64,000 nt of DNA. Source: Gymnogyps californianus. Its lineage: Eukaryota; Chordata; Aves; Accipitriformes; Cathartidae. The stretch spans positions 248,001 through 312,000 of the forward strand of contig NC_059473.1 of the NCBI RefSeq assembly GCF_018139145.2, in the 5' to 3' direction. Position 1 is the first letter of the stretch. Each line of letters opens with the position of its first letter. Below the pieces are notes generated by a model. The model searched no databases and was not told the origin of the DNA. It worked only from the letters and a program-made list of their open reading frames with translations. A program made the position numbers and the translations under genes. Below are positions 24,377 through 36,662 of the stretch, in pieces.

Positions 24377-24389
24377 TCCCCCCCCCCCG
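24377..24389. repeat. poly-C tract
   Basis: A run of cytosines within a CpG-rich patch; it could form an i-motif or, on the other strand, a G-quadruplex. Confidence 0.8.
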
Positions 24390-24967
24390 CCCCAGGAAGC
24401 ATTTAGCCGTGCCAGCTGGGGACTGCCAGCTGCGTATTACTTCCCAAGAAAACCTTCCAGCCACTGCAAAGGATTCGACATACTGGTTTACGCTGGATTT
24501 CAGTTTTTCCCCTCATTTTCATGCTGTACCTCCCCTCAGTCAGATTGCAAGATAAGTCACTCCTTTCAGACCCAGGCAATCTTTTGTTCCAGAGAAACCT
24601 AGTACTAACTTGCCATTCATTGCTGTAAATCATTAACATCGAGAATGCTGAATCATGAACCCCAAGTCTGGAGCACTTACACTGTGTTTAAAAACAAATC
24701 CAGCATCTTTCAAGACTTCCTCTGCGTTACCTATAGGGTTTATCGCCTCACTAGATGTTATTACATTATTTCAAAATCTCCCGCAAGATGCTTTCAGTCT
24801 CGAATGTCTCAGAAAAATTAAGTTGCATTTAACAGAAAACCACAGTGCGTTTTCCTTAAGTACACATATATGAAAAATTATTTGGCAGAAGGGTGAATGC
24901 AAACGACTGCTAAGAAAGTATTACAGAACGCTAGAAACAAGATGAAGAATTTTCTTTTGCTCCGAGC

Positions 24968-24981
24968 AAAAAAAAAAAAAA
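24968..24981. repeat. poly-A tract
   Basis: An uninterrupted run of 14 A with no retroelement body recognised beside it. Confidence 0.85.
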
Positions 24982-25907
24982 GCCTTGGCTCAGCAGCCAG
25001 CTGTCATCCAATTCGGAAATTACAGAACAAGATGAACCGAGTCCTTCATCAGAGCTCTTAGCGCTCTCCCAGCCACTGCCAGGACAGAGGGAATCACACA
25101 GAGGCAGAGGCGGGCAGGAAAGCCTGGCGAGAGAGGTAACGTAGAAAGGACAAACCCCCTTATTCTGAAAGAAGTGAGGCCTCCGCCACCCAGACCAGAC
25201 CCACTCCCCCCCGACCACAAGTGAAAATCACTGCCCTGCCTTCGCCTGGTACCTCCGGACAGCAAAATCACCGCCACTCCACGCCTGGACACTGTTCCAT
25301 TGCTCTACATAGACGGGAAAAAGAAATCTCCTCCTCGCTTGCGGTGCTGAGTACCTGGGGGTGCAAGTTTCGGCTGCCCATAGCTTAGCGTGAATGGCGA
25401 AAAAATGGTAAATAACATTGGGTTTCTAAAAGCCCGGTTCGGCACCACGGTCCCCTCGGCGCTGAGCGCCCAGGAGCTGACCGAGTGCCCAGCGTATCTG
25501 AAAATTGGCCTCTTTATTTTTCACGCCTGTCTGGCGCTTTAGACGCTGAAGTTTCAGGTCTGGCTTTTGCAAATCCACGTCAGTGCTGGAGAAGACCCTG
25601 AGATGACATGAACCGTGGAACTGCTCAGGCACGAACCGGGTGAAAAAGGATCGAGTATGTACTAGAGAAGAGGGGCTGGGGAGCAGGAGGGGTCGGGCAC
25701 TGGAAATGCGCCAGTTGCACACCCCGAGTAAGGCACGTCATCTCTACCAGAAGGCAGAGGCAAGAATGATCAGCTCCTTTTCCCCTCTGACAGCTACCCT
25801 AGAAAGTGTTCTTGAAGCGCTCGGATCATTAACCGAAAGCAACGCAAGGGCTGAAAAGCAAGCAGGCGAACGCATCAGCTTTTCTCCTCAAAAGCACTAA
25901 ATTCTCA

Positions 25908-26012
25908 CCCTGACTTCGATGGCAATTCAAAGCATCTCCAGCCCTGGAAGTTACTTAAGCATGCGCTGAAGCCCTGTTAAACTCCTAAACGTTTAAGCAT
26001 TCTCCTAGGCCA
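25908..26012. repeat. ancient interspersed repeat fragment (family not named)
   Basis: The words 'tgacttcgatggcaa', 'ttacttaagcatgcgctgaag' and 'acgtttaagcattctcc' resemble a repeat motif I associate with sauropsid genomes: 'tgacttcaatggga' followed by 'cttaagcacatgcttaag'. The family name is not certain to me. Similar 'tgaagtcaatgg' words occur at 39429-39515 and 54106-54160. All are decayed and without coding content. Confidence 0.4.
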
Positions 26013-27450
26013 GGTCTTTGGTGAGATGCAAGGAGAACGTGCTCGTTCTTCCTGCCTTTCCCCAAACCGCTGCACACATCAGCCACGCCACCGCTCACGG
26101 AGCAGTCTCTGACAGCCAGACCCTTACTCCAGCCACCCAATTATTTATAAGGGTGGGTGTTTTCTGTAGACTCATCACTTTGTTTGATCAGAAGCACAAA
26201 CTAGGTAAGAATAACTCCTTAACAAGATGAGAAACATGAATATTGTTGCTAATACCTTTTTAACTCATGCCTTTCACTTCACTGACTCCCAAAACAGATT
26301 TAGGAGTCAGCTGGCAGCTGGGAAACACTGAATGCTGCTGTCTGCCCTGCGCAGCATTTTCCAGCAGGATAAATGTAAAAATTAAGAGTCAATTGCACGG
26401 GAACACTCCGTTACAAAAATCATTAGGAGACACAGCTGGGTACCGGCCATTTGGGTACCTGTTTTAGGGATGCTGGCGCAGACGCTGGCCGGAGGAAAAA
26501 GGGACTACATCAAACTTCTTGCCGCTTCTTCTTACCGAAACGTTTCCTTCTGTCAGAAGGCTTACATCAAAAGCCGTGCACAAAACCGCACAGAGCACCT
26601 ACAGGCAGCAGGATGAATTCATGGAATTGTTTTCGAGAGAGCTATTTAAAGCGCTCCCGTTACTGCGACCTGTGCGACTGCCGGAGTGACGCGGCTCCCC
26701 GGGCACAGCCCAGCCCAGGCAGCGTCGGCAGCTCCCTCTGCCCCCAGCCCAGCACGGCTCCGGCTTGCGTAAGGCTCGAGGGCTTGCAGATCCTGTCCAA
26801 GTTGACCAGAAAGCCTTGAAGCTTGCACTTCAAGCAAGCGGGACCCGAACGGGTTCATCGCACGTCTACACCACGGTCAAAATTGGACATAGCCAGCCCC
26901 AACGGGAATGTTTTAGAGACCCAGTTTGCTGCTGTTTGGGGCTGCAGTAAGAGCACATGTGCTGCTTGGAAGTGCTAACACATCACTTGGGAGGAGTGGA
27001 CCACAGCAACGCCTACGTACACACCTACGCAAGCGTATGCGTAAATCCAAATTACTTCCTGACCCCCAGCAAGGCTGAATGAGGGCTCGTCTGGTGTCTT
27101 GACCCCAAGAGGATCTCCATAAGAAATCTTCACCACCTTAGGAACAGCAAGAAGCTTGTCCAACCCCTTTTCTCCTAACGAACGTGCTCCCTTGCCTCGA
27201 CTCCCACAGGCAACCCCTGCTCCTTCCCTGCGTCCCCCGACACTCAGCAGCAGCCAAAGCCGTGCCCGGCTGCAGCAGGGCGACCACCGGCCAGGCACGG
27301 GCTTGCCAGGGAGAGGAGGGGAGCAAAGCCCCCGTCGCCGGCGTCCCCGTGCCGGCCGAGGGCCGCAGCCTCGCGGATCCACACCAGGGAGGCCGCCCCA
27401 GCTAGTCCCTCGCAGGGAGCGTCTCTCCCATTGCTCAGCCCCGGCCAGGA

Positions 27451-27510
27451 GCTGCAACCGCCGCTGCAACTGCCGCTGCAACCGCCGCTGCAACCGCCGC
27501 TGCAACTGGC
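27451..27510. repeat. 12-bp minisatellite, five copies
   Basis: Five head-to-tail copies of GCTGCAACCGCC, with C-to-T variants in copies 2 and 5 and a CC-to-GG type change at the end of copy 5. In one plus-strand frame it would encode alternating Cys-Asn-Arg-Arg units, and in a minus-strand frame Arg/Leu/Gln units. Because 12 is a multiple of 3, all frames stay open, which explains the longer reading frames here. Confidence 0.95.
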
Positions 27511-28197
27511 TGCTTTTGGATTGGGGTTGTTGGGGGTTTTTTTGGTTTTGTTTTTTTAATTTAATTCAACTAAGACCCTGAATGCTGATTAGATCCAAGC
27601 CCCAGCCTAACCCCTCCAAAGTTATATAATCCCTGAAATCCAAAAAGCCTTGAAAAGCTTAAATGTGACAGCGCTGGTGATGTCATGCTGCTGAAAGGTT
27701 ACCATGGAAACCTCTCCTACCACTTGCATATGCCTGTGGCTCTCGGCACCGGAGCCCAGCATCCTCTGCTGAGTGCACAGTACCCCCAACACCGACATCT
27801 GGGAGAACGGGGAGAAAACAGCTACGGACACCTGGGTGCCCATCACCTCCCTGCGCTCCTCATCTCACCCTACAGGCACGGCAGCTGTAGGGAATAAAAT
27901 AAATAAAAATAAAAACCCCGTCGGCACCTCAGAGACTTCGCCCACCGAAGGGGAATCCCACAGAGAGCCGGCCCCGAAACCAACCGGGTGCCGACCTCCA
28001 GCAGCTTTTAAACAGCGTGGTACGGCTCTTCAGGGGGCCGAGCGCGGCGGCACACCCTGATCCTCATCCCCACCTCTCAGCCCCGGCAGCGGCAGGAGCC
28101 ACGTGCCGGCCTGCCCCACGGGACCGCCTGGCAGCCTTCGCCCTGTGCCACCGCACAGCACTGGGGGACCGTAACCCGCTTCCATCACAGGGAAGTT

Positions 28198-28215
28198 AAA
28201 AAAAAAAAAAAAAAA
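28198..28215. repeat. poly-A tract
   Basis: A run of 18 A followed by an A-rich, AAGC-repeating stretch. No adjoining retroelement was recognised. Confidence 0.9.
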
Positions 28216-31200
28216 GAACAAAACCACAGAAACAAGCAAGCAAGCAAAAAGCATTCCTGAGTCCCCGTGGTTGCAGAGAAGAGCTTGAAAATGCTTCCCA
28301 AACCTGAAAGCAAATAAAAAGAACAAACCTACTGGCTTTAAAAATCTCCTTTTTTTTTTCCCCCTCCTCTTAACCAACGTTATAATTCCTGTGTAACGGC
28401 AGCTGTAAGGCTTTGCGTTTTTTTTCTAAGGGGTAGAGCTTAATTTTCTGACATATCTCTACCCGAGTTCACCCTCGCCTAGCTGATGAACTAAAACGAA
28501 TGCAACAAATTAAACTTTGGGTTAATTTAAAATCCAAGCAAAGGGAATGCCCTTGTGGTTTCATTCCCCTCAGAGAAATTGGGAAAGTCCCCCTATTAAA
28601 GGGTTCTGCATTTTTAATCATCCTCTCTGTCCGGGGCATTTGTGACACACCCTTACATAAGGGCTATAAACCGATTTTGTGTGCTCAGAGATGTGAAATC
28701 GTTTCGTCTGGGTTTGGTATCCATGTGTAAAAGCAAGAAAACGCTGGGAGCGTTTAGCTCAGCCCTAATTTCAAAGAGCACCCCATCTAATTACGACTTG
28801 ACTGTAGATCAGACAAGTTATGTCCGCTGAAGCGCAAATGGCCAGGACTTCTCCTTTTTTCTCCTCGAACTGCAGGAACTAGCTCAGCAGACGGGGCGAA
28901 TCCTTTCCTACTGGATATAGCCCGCGGCTCTTCACCCTGGTTTTCAGAGGCAAGTCTCCAGCGCCCGGGGACAACTCCCTGCCGCAGCCCCGGCACACGG
29001 ACGGGGTCCGGGGACACCCGAGCCTTGCTCTTCGCAGCACCCAGGTGAAGTGACACTCACTGTTGCTCCAACGTACTAATTACTTCACAATTAACTGCAC
29101 GCTGTTGTTTGACCACTAACTGCAAACGCTCCCCCCCCCCGGCTCCATGGGTGAGGATGGCTCCTACGAGACCAACACAGGAAAAATCAGACAGAAGAGG
29201 GGGTGACCGGGGACCCCCCCAGCGAGGGAGAGGGACAGGACCAGGGGACAACGGTGCACACGCAAGGCCAGATCAGGGTGTCCCAGCTCGGGGACGCTGC
29301 CAGCCAGGGCCAGGGCGAGCGGCCCCGACCGCCGCGCTGACACCCACATCAGCCCCAGCGTCCCAGAGGCATTTCTTCTCCATCGCCGACTGTCAAGGGA
29401 CCCAAACAAAAGGACCCGGGTGGGCTGACAGGGGACAACGTGCAAGCACCAACAGGGACACCCTGGCAACACCTGCCTGGCTTGGCTGTTGTCCTGTCCC
29501 GCTGGAGCCTGGGCTGAGCTCTGAGAGCAACATCCCGGCACCATCCAACAGCGTCGGGGGCAGAGGCTGTCCCACAGCAGCTTGACGAACGGTTAATCGC
29601 CCTCCGCGGGGAGATGCGCAGATCGGGTCTGTCCCACGTCGCGTTTACCCTCCAGAGCAGTTTCCACTGGGAGGCCGGAGAGCCCAAAATGGATTTTTGA
29701 AGAACACATCACATACGCTTTGGCAAAACTAAGAGAATAGTCTCAAACAGGCTTGAGGGAACCATCTTACTAAATGGACTGCTGTTTTCTCATCTCCCGT
29801 GAAATCCCTGCCAAAAAACCTATAGCACAATGCCACAAAACCCAATTACAATGGTAACATTTATTCAAATTAAATGATGAGTCCATATTTTTGAGCTTAG
29901 CATGGATTCCCTTTTTTGGCATTCACGACTTGCATAGTTAGACACGTGTTCCAGCTTAGTTACCCCCAAAACATTATCAAAACATTACTATTTCAGGACA
30001 CGCTGCGGGTCGAGTCACGCTTTCTGGAGGCACAATCACGAACCCTTCTGGATTCTGGGCTTGCCGCTTCTGACCGTGTGCTTCCTGCTGACCGGACACG
30101 ATTCACTTGAGTCCTCAAAGAAGTGAGAAACACTCTCTATTTTCCACTGGGGCAAAAAAGCCCAAGGTGGTTTTGCTTTGTTTTCTCCCCTGTGTTCTCT
30201 GCTAGACCAAGCGCAGCTCTGCAGGTACTTTTATCGTTATCCAGTGTCAGAACAGGACAAGCGAAGCCACAGCCCGAGACAAAACGGCCAACAGAAGCTG
30301 CCTCATCCAGCCTGCCTGGAAACGAAGCGAAACGGCCAAGCACCACCAAACACAACAGGGACGTCTCCGCGGCCGCCTCGCGTATGCCGGGCGGCCTGCG
30401 AGAGTCAGCCCCACGCAGCCGCTCTGCCGAAGGGGCACACGCTTTGCTTCCACCTCCTCCCCTCCGTAAAGATACCCGCCTGACCCTCCAGAGCGCCCGT
30501 GCCTTTTTGCTGCTAGTGCTCCAGCCGAGCTGAAAAACCTTGGGGGGGGAAAAAACCCAAAAACCCAAATCTCAATCTTTGCGACCCTTTATTTATCGCT
30601 GTTTACTGCGCGTGTTCCCGCAGCACTTCCAGGGAACGGGACGTTGTGTTGTTCTGCAACTGCTAAAGGTCAGCACTCATTTACACGGCAATTCTGTTTA
30701 GGAAGGTTTGCAACTTATCTATTTAACACACGTCATCTTGAAACATTGCTCGCAGGTTTCAGAGCTTGGTTTGCTTGCTGGTAGTTGTACTTCATTCAAA
30801 TTCATGTTACAATTCCCAGCCAAGTCCTGAGGTTCTGGTTTTGTTTGTTTTTTTTCCGGGCATCTGTGGAGAAACACCATTGTTTTGTTTAAACAATGAA
30901 ACTTTGTAAACTTTAGCCTGTGATGAAAACATGTGGCCTTTGGAGCACAAGGTCCCCAGGAACCCTTGAGCCGAGACTGCTGCCTGCTATCGCAAGCGAC
31001 CCTGAATTTATTCAGCTCCATTTTAAGAGCAGATAGCGGTCGGGGATTTCCTCCCTACCTCGCGATTTCCCCGTCAGCTCCAGCTCACGAAGGCAATGCC
31101 GCTACCTCCCGACGTGCGGCAAGGCGCCTATGTCAGGGTGCACGCTCAACCCTAGCAAGGAGGAGGAACGGCCACGCTTGCTGCTCCCTTCAAGTGCTTT

Positions 31201-33059
31201 CCCAACGCTCACGTCAACTTTGCAAACAACCACCGGTGGTTTCAGGTGAAACGTTATCTCCTCTGAAATCCAGCAACCCTAGAGAGTTTTTCCAGGTTTG
31301 CCACAGCGCTGTATATCTCTCGATGTTTTAAGGGCCAGGATACTAAAACCCGAGGTGCTGAGGCCGTTTAGATGACCTGCTGCGACTGCGGCCCCAGCCC
31401 CTCGCCGTGGGGCCGGCTGCAGGCGTCCAGCTGCCTGCCCCAGCCGCTTGCCGGCGCGGCGACCCGCCGGCTCCCGGGCAGAAGTCACTTCTCGACGCCC
31501 CTTATTTCGAAGCTGACGTTCTGAACCGTCGGGACTTATTTTCCCCTGCATTGTTTATTTTTCTGCAATGCTCCCAACCCACTTACACCATTTGTTCCTA
31601 AGATAGCCCAGCTCTCATAAACTATCATTTGGTGGTAATTTTTTGCAATCAGCAAGCAATATAATTAACTTCTGCAAGTCTGGGGCCTCCTTCTATAGCA
31701 GCATTATTCCTATGGCATGCCTCGTACAAAACAATGACACGCTGCTTACCGAGAGCTCTAATCAAAATTCTTTCATCGCAAGCAAAAAGAAAAGGGAACG
31801 CCATAAAGAACCGTGTATTTCTCAGAACAGTGCTTTATAAAAGAAGTATGTCAGAAAGTATCATTCGGCAAACTTAACCAAAGGAAACTCACTCCTGCTC
31901 GGTTGCTTCCCAACACAGACAACCCAGTTACTAAACATTCAACATTTCCCTTCTTCCTTTGGGCTCCATGAAACCAGCGCCTCCAGCAACAGAGGAATGA
32001 CCGAAGTGCTGTTAGTCCTGATAATCCAGGAAAGAGATGAGACTTCTCACATCTTCATGCACTAGCCCGTGGAGCCCAGCGAGGAGCACAAGGCCGTGCA
32101 GGCAGAGGGGTGACCCAGACGTAGGCAGGAGAAGGCGAACTCTGATCTCACCACGGCTTTTCTGCTCCGTCCGTATCCCTTCCCGGAGAAACAGCTTCGG
32201 AGCAGTCTCTGCACGCTCCCACAGCCAAAACCCACCTACAACGGGGTGCGATGCAGGCGGGGATCGGTGGTCCTGCCCGGCGCACGGGGAGCGGGAGGAG
32301 GGGAGTCACTCCGGCTCCGGCAGCCACGCTGCTCCTACCACCACGGAGCTGGCAGCACAGCGGGAACAACCGGAGTAACCCGTGCCCCGCACAAAGCTTG
32401 GCCTCCCGGAGGTGTTACAGTAGGTCACTGAGGCAGGCTGTCATCTTCAGGTGTCAGCTGCTGCATGGGGACACCTACTTGGTTTAAATAGACTCTTCTT
32501 AACTGCAACTGAAGAAGTGATTTTAAGGCCATTTTATTGTCTTATCGTTCCCTTACAATTTAATTGTTGTACCATTTCTAACACTGGTAACGCTCTTCTG
32601 GATCTCTGGCTAAACTATCCATACACACTTTTCACCCGTTCCCGCTTATTCTTCCTCTAAATATTCACGATGGTAAATAAATATTTTGCCTTCCCATGCT
32701 AATGCATAATGTATAAATCAGCCCCAAATACAAAGAAACCTAAAAACGGTTCTCAAAAAGGATTTAGATTTTTTTTTTCCATAAACAACAGCTGGCAAAG
32801 TATCTCACAAAAGAAAAAGAAAAAAAAAAAATCCTGCTTTGCTGATACATTTAATTGCTTCAGGATTTAACGCTTCTCCAAAGTTGTTAGCTGCAGCCAA
32901 CGTTGGAAGCAAAGAACTTTCTTTCCATCCAAGAACTGTAATGGAGCTATCCTCATCTCCCTTTTTAGAAACTCGCTGCCTGCCCAGCGACTCTGCTTCA
33001 GCAGCCCCTAAAAAGAGTTTAAACAACACAGCCTTCTCTGCAGCCATCCTCGACCCGCA

Positions 33060-33600
33060 GACGGGAGTTTACAGCTGGCGAACCGCTTTGAAAGCCCGGG
33101 GCCTCGCTCCCCTGCCTCCCGAGCGGACACTCCAGCCTCCGGGACCGGGAAGAGGCTGCGTCCTACCTGGAACCATCACGCCCGCGCACAGGCACCTTCA
33201 CATCGGAATGTGCAAGCGTAAGAGCGGCAGGGTACAGGAACGGCACCCTGCAGACAGGGCTCTGGCGAAGCGCCCTCTCCAAGCCCCTCTGCTCGGCGCC
33301 AAGCGGAGGAACGGCGGCGAGCGCTTGCCTACAGCGTGCCCTCCCGGCATACATCGCCGCCCAAGCCGCCGGTCCGCAGGCTCGCCGCCCAAAGCGGAGC
33401 AGGGCGGCCAGCCGGCGAGCGGACGCGCAGCCCCTGGCACGCAGGGCCCTTTGCTCCCGAGGCGCGCGGTGCCATACGCTGCGGCATCGCCGAGCCTGGC
33501 GCGTTCTGTCTTCTGCTGGAGCGACCCCACCGGCAAACAGGGCAGGGCTGGGGGACCGGGGCGTCCTGTCCGAGCGGCGCATCGCTGGCCGTGCTGTAAC
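33060..33600. promoter_or_regulatory. CpG island (orphan)
   Basis: About 62 CpG in 540 bases at roughly 66% GC by hand count, so no CpG depletion. This is the densest and longest island in the window. It is bounded by A-rich low-complexity sequence on both sides (around 32815 and 33694). It could be a promoter, an enhancer-type orphan island or a recombination hotspot. No flanking first exon can be assigned with confidence. Confidence 0.6.
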
Positions 33601-33693
33601 ATCCCCTGCTGCTTCGCCAAAATTCCCAGATACTGGAAAGGTATACTTAGACTAAAAAGGCAAATGACAATTTTCAGTGATCCAAAGGTTTTT

Positions 33694-33710
33694 AAAAAAA
33701 AAAAAAAAAA
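33694..33710. repeat. poly-A tract
   Basis: Seventeen consecutive A at the downstream edge of the CpG island. Another A run of 14 lies at 33857-33870. Confidence 0.85.
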
Positions 33711-36644
33711 TCAAATTCTACAAGGCTGGAACTTTTAAGGAATACTTTCAAGTACTTTTATCCAAAAATTAAAAGGCAGGCAAATCTATGTTGTTTAAAA
33801 TTCAAGTAAATTTGATAACAAAATGGTATTACACAAAAGAGCAATAAGACCTTTTTAAAAAAAAAAAAAAGAGGCGGAAAAAGATAAAGGCAACCGAGGG
33901 AAATATTTTGACTTCTCTGTAACTATTTTCACCCCTACGGAAACAGTTTACAGACATTTACACAACATCCCGGTACGTTTCTGTTTGCCCGTGTCAGCAT
34001 TCTGATTCAGACGACCGGGGCTGTCACACCGCGCCCGCTGTTAAGCATATCAAGAACTAAAGACGAATTTGCACTGACAACCACATCGGAGGTTCTGTAC
34101 GTCAGTCAGCGTGCAGGAAGCAGGCTCTACCTTCCAGTGAGTTTCTGTTCCCCCTGAATCTCAGTCGACCTCATTTTTACAGACCCGAGCAGCCCGGATT
34201 TTGCCGCCGTGCAGTAAAGCTTGTCAGATGGGCAACAGAAACCCGAACCGTTCCTGAGCCTCCCACAGCCCGTCCTTTCCAAGAGGGATATATATGCCAC
34301 AGGACTGTATGCTATATAACCTCCCGCTTCTGCAATTTACAGCACCTACATAGTAATCAACACAGAGTAACAAACTTGATGAGGAATACAGCCTATTACC
34401 TTCAAAGCACTAAACACAAACCTCTTATTTCAGTTTTCCACACATCTAATCGCTCACAGCAACAGCGTTTTAACAGTTCACATATTTCTCAAAGTTTTAC
34501 AGATAAACTACAAAGGATGCGCTTCTTCCACGAGTCTGGTGGGAGTAGAAAATTAAGACGGTAAATTAAGTCTGATCTGCTGGCAGATCTCTCTCTGAAA
34601 TTAGGCAACAGCCTTTGCTTTAACCCTACCACTCCTCTGTTCGACTGGGTTTCAGCAGGGATTTGCAGCATCCTATTTGCGCCGAGTTCATCGGCGGGGC
34701 GCCCAGAGGGGACCGCTGCGCGGCCCCATCCCTCACCGAACGGGCGCCCGGGCTTCACCCGGCAGTCCGGGGCCCGTGCCTGGACCGGTGCTTCAGCCAT
34801 GAGTGGCTGAGCAACCAGCGGTCCGCAATCTGCTGCCCGGGCAGGGCCGTGCGGGACCACGGCCCGCTTTAACGGGGCTGGGAAAAGGTGCGAAAGCAAA
34901 GGGAGTCTTTTTCTAGTTGAGCTTGCTGCGGGCAAGCCTGCACCTCCACTGGGAATATGTCAAGGATCTGCAAAAATCAAAATAGGATAGGAAACACTGA
35001 ATGACAGCACACTCCCTTAAAAGGCCATCTGATCCTGATTTACAGACTCTAAGCAGCAGGGAATTTCCTACATGGAAAAATCTGCCAGGGAAACGTCAGT
35101 CCTGTCTTTACTGGCACTGTCACTTACTGGGCAAAGCAATTCAATTTGCTCTTCAGAGGAAACAAGAGACTTACGCACTCACGCTGTTTGCACGTGTGCT
35201 TGGGAACACGGATGCAGGCGTGCCTGCGCGCCAAGGTCTCCTCCAGTAATCCCCGAACACCACCAAAGAGCTTCAAGGAAACTTGGCAGAGCAGATTACT
35301 GGTAACAACACACACACGTAACTCAGCTATGGATTGCTGGGTCCGCTCTCACCTTCCTGCCTGCTAACCTGTTTATTAATTCTATACGGAAGATGAGTTC
35401 AATATACCCGCAAGTCTTTCCCAGGAGACAGCGATTCAAGCGAAATGCATTCAGCACGGATGCAGCGGAGGTAGAGCAGGACATGTGCTGGCTTTTGACA
35501 AAAGCTTCACTTGGAATTTTTTGGCGGTTTTTTTAAGAAAAAGAAAAAGGGAGTGGGGAAAGACATGTCAAAAGGAGGAATCCGAGTGCAAGAGGAACAT
35601 AAAATTAATTCAAGCATGGAGGCTGCACGAACAGCTCGATTTCCCCATTGCCGGCTTCCCCCCAGCACATGAGCGGTGGTGGCTCAGTGGAACTTTCCAT
35701 CGCCCAGTCCAAGTATTTGTCAGCTCCTGCATCCTGATTAAATCTGTAATCCTGGTTACCGGGGAAGGGGACGGGGAAAAGAGGAAGGCTTAGCGTTACC
35801 CACAGGAGCCTCAGGCTCAGTAGGTATTCGACAATCTCGCTTTAAGACATAGGTTATGTGGTGGCATTTATTCGTGCTCCCTCGTTTGCCGCTCTTCTGA
35901 GCTTTCCTTGCCGTTCCCTTGCCCACCCCTCTGCTTTGGGGGGGCTGCCAGAGTGTTTGCAGACCCCGGCGCTGCTGGGGGCACAGCCTTCCAGACCTCG
36001 CTTCAGTGTTCTCACGCTTACTTGGTATTCTCACACTAAACCCAAAACACAGCACTGTACCAGCTACTGGGAAGAAAATTAACCCTATCCCAGCCGAAAC
36101 CAGGACAGCTACCCGCTCAGAGAGGAGCGGAGGCAAACCCGGCCCTCGTCATCCCATCTGAACCGGGGAAGACGAGCGCCAAAAGCCTTGCCAGCGCAAC
36201 AGGGGTTTCTGAACGACGCGTGGGCGGTTTCAAGGAGGAGTTCAGTAAATCCGTGAAAGAAGCAACAAGAGAGGACACCTCCCAGTCAGGGGAGTCCGGT
36301 ACCGGCTGTCTGTCCATCAATCCAGGCCCGAGTGCCCGGGGTGGAGGCACGTCAAGGTGTGCCAACAGCGACCCTGGCAACACAGCCATCCGGGCGCTCC
36401 CACCAGGCGCTACGGTGTCTTACTCACATCTGCCTGGTTCACCTGAATTACTATGGGTTAGTTCATTGCCTGGCCTTGAAACCACACTCATTTCCACCTC
36501 TCTTCCACGCCTGTCGGGCCGGGGATGCCAGCGGTTACCACCACATCCCTAACGGTTGCTATGGCTACAGGAAAGCTGCTGCATCGCTGCATCCCTGCAT
36601 CCAGCGCCCAGCCTCACCGAGGGTCCTCGCAGCAGCCGACTGCC

Positions 36645-36662
36645 CTAGAGGACGTCCTCTAG
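36645..36662. repeat. perfect 18-bp palindrome
   Basis: CTAGAGGACGTCCTCTAG reads the same on both strands. Its centre GACGTC resembles the core of a cAMP-response type element (TGACGTCA) but lacks the outer T and A. Some short palindromes are expected by chance in 64 kb, but 18 bases is long. Confidence 0.95.

Larger units (their letters stand above)
20201..25907. other. gene-free stretch with a CpG island
   Basis: No gene supportable. The stretch includes a CpG island at 22550-22930, a poly-C tract (24377-24389), a poly-A tract (24968-24981) and a CpG-rich patch near 24060-24350. The interval 24600-24850 is AT-rich and without repeats, so it could be a conserved element, but this cannot be judged from one sequence. 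Confidence 0.5.
26013..33060. other. gene-free stretch
   Basis: No gene or transposon recognised. It contains a 12-bp minisatellite (27451-27510), a poly-A tract (28198-28215), an AT-richer block (28440-28850) and scattered CpG-rich patches near 27230-27450 and 29140-29350. A minus-strand frame ending at 29057 has a coding-like tail, but it lacks a plausible acceptor and was not called. Confidence 0.5.
32941..33738 (+). other. longest open reading frame, doubtful coding potential
   Basis: An ATG with a favourable context (G at -3, G at +4) opens a 265-codon frame that runs through the CpG island at 33060-33600 and ends in a lysine-rich stretch written by an A homopolymer. I recognise no domain, signal peptide or membrane segment. 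The composition is Arg/Pro/Ala/Gly-rich, as any frame of such DNA would be, and two minus-strand frames of about 140 codons overlap it. A GT donor-like site (GGAAAG|GTATAC) at 33640/33641 falls inside the frame. Chance is the best explanation. A lineage-specific gene or an exon is possible but unsupported. Confidence 0.12.
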
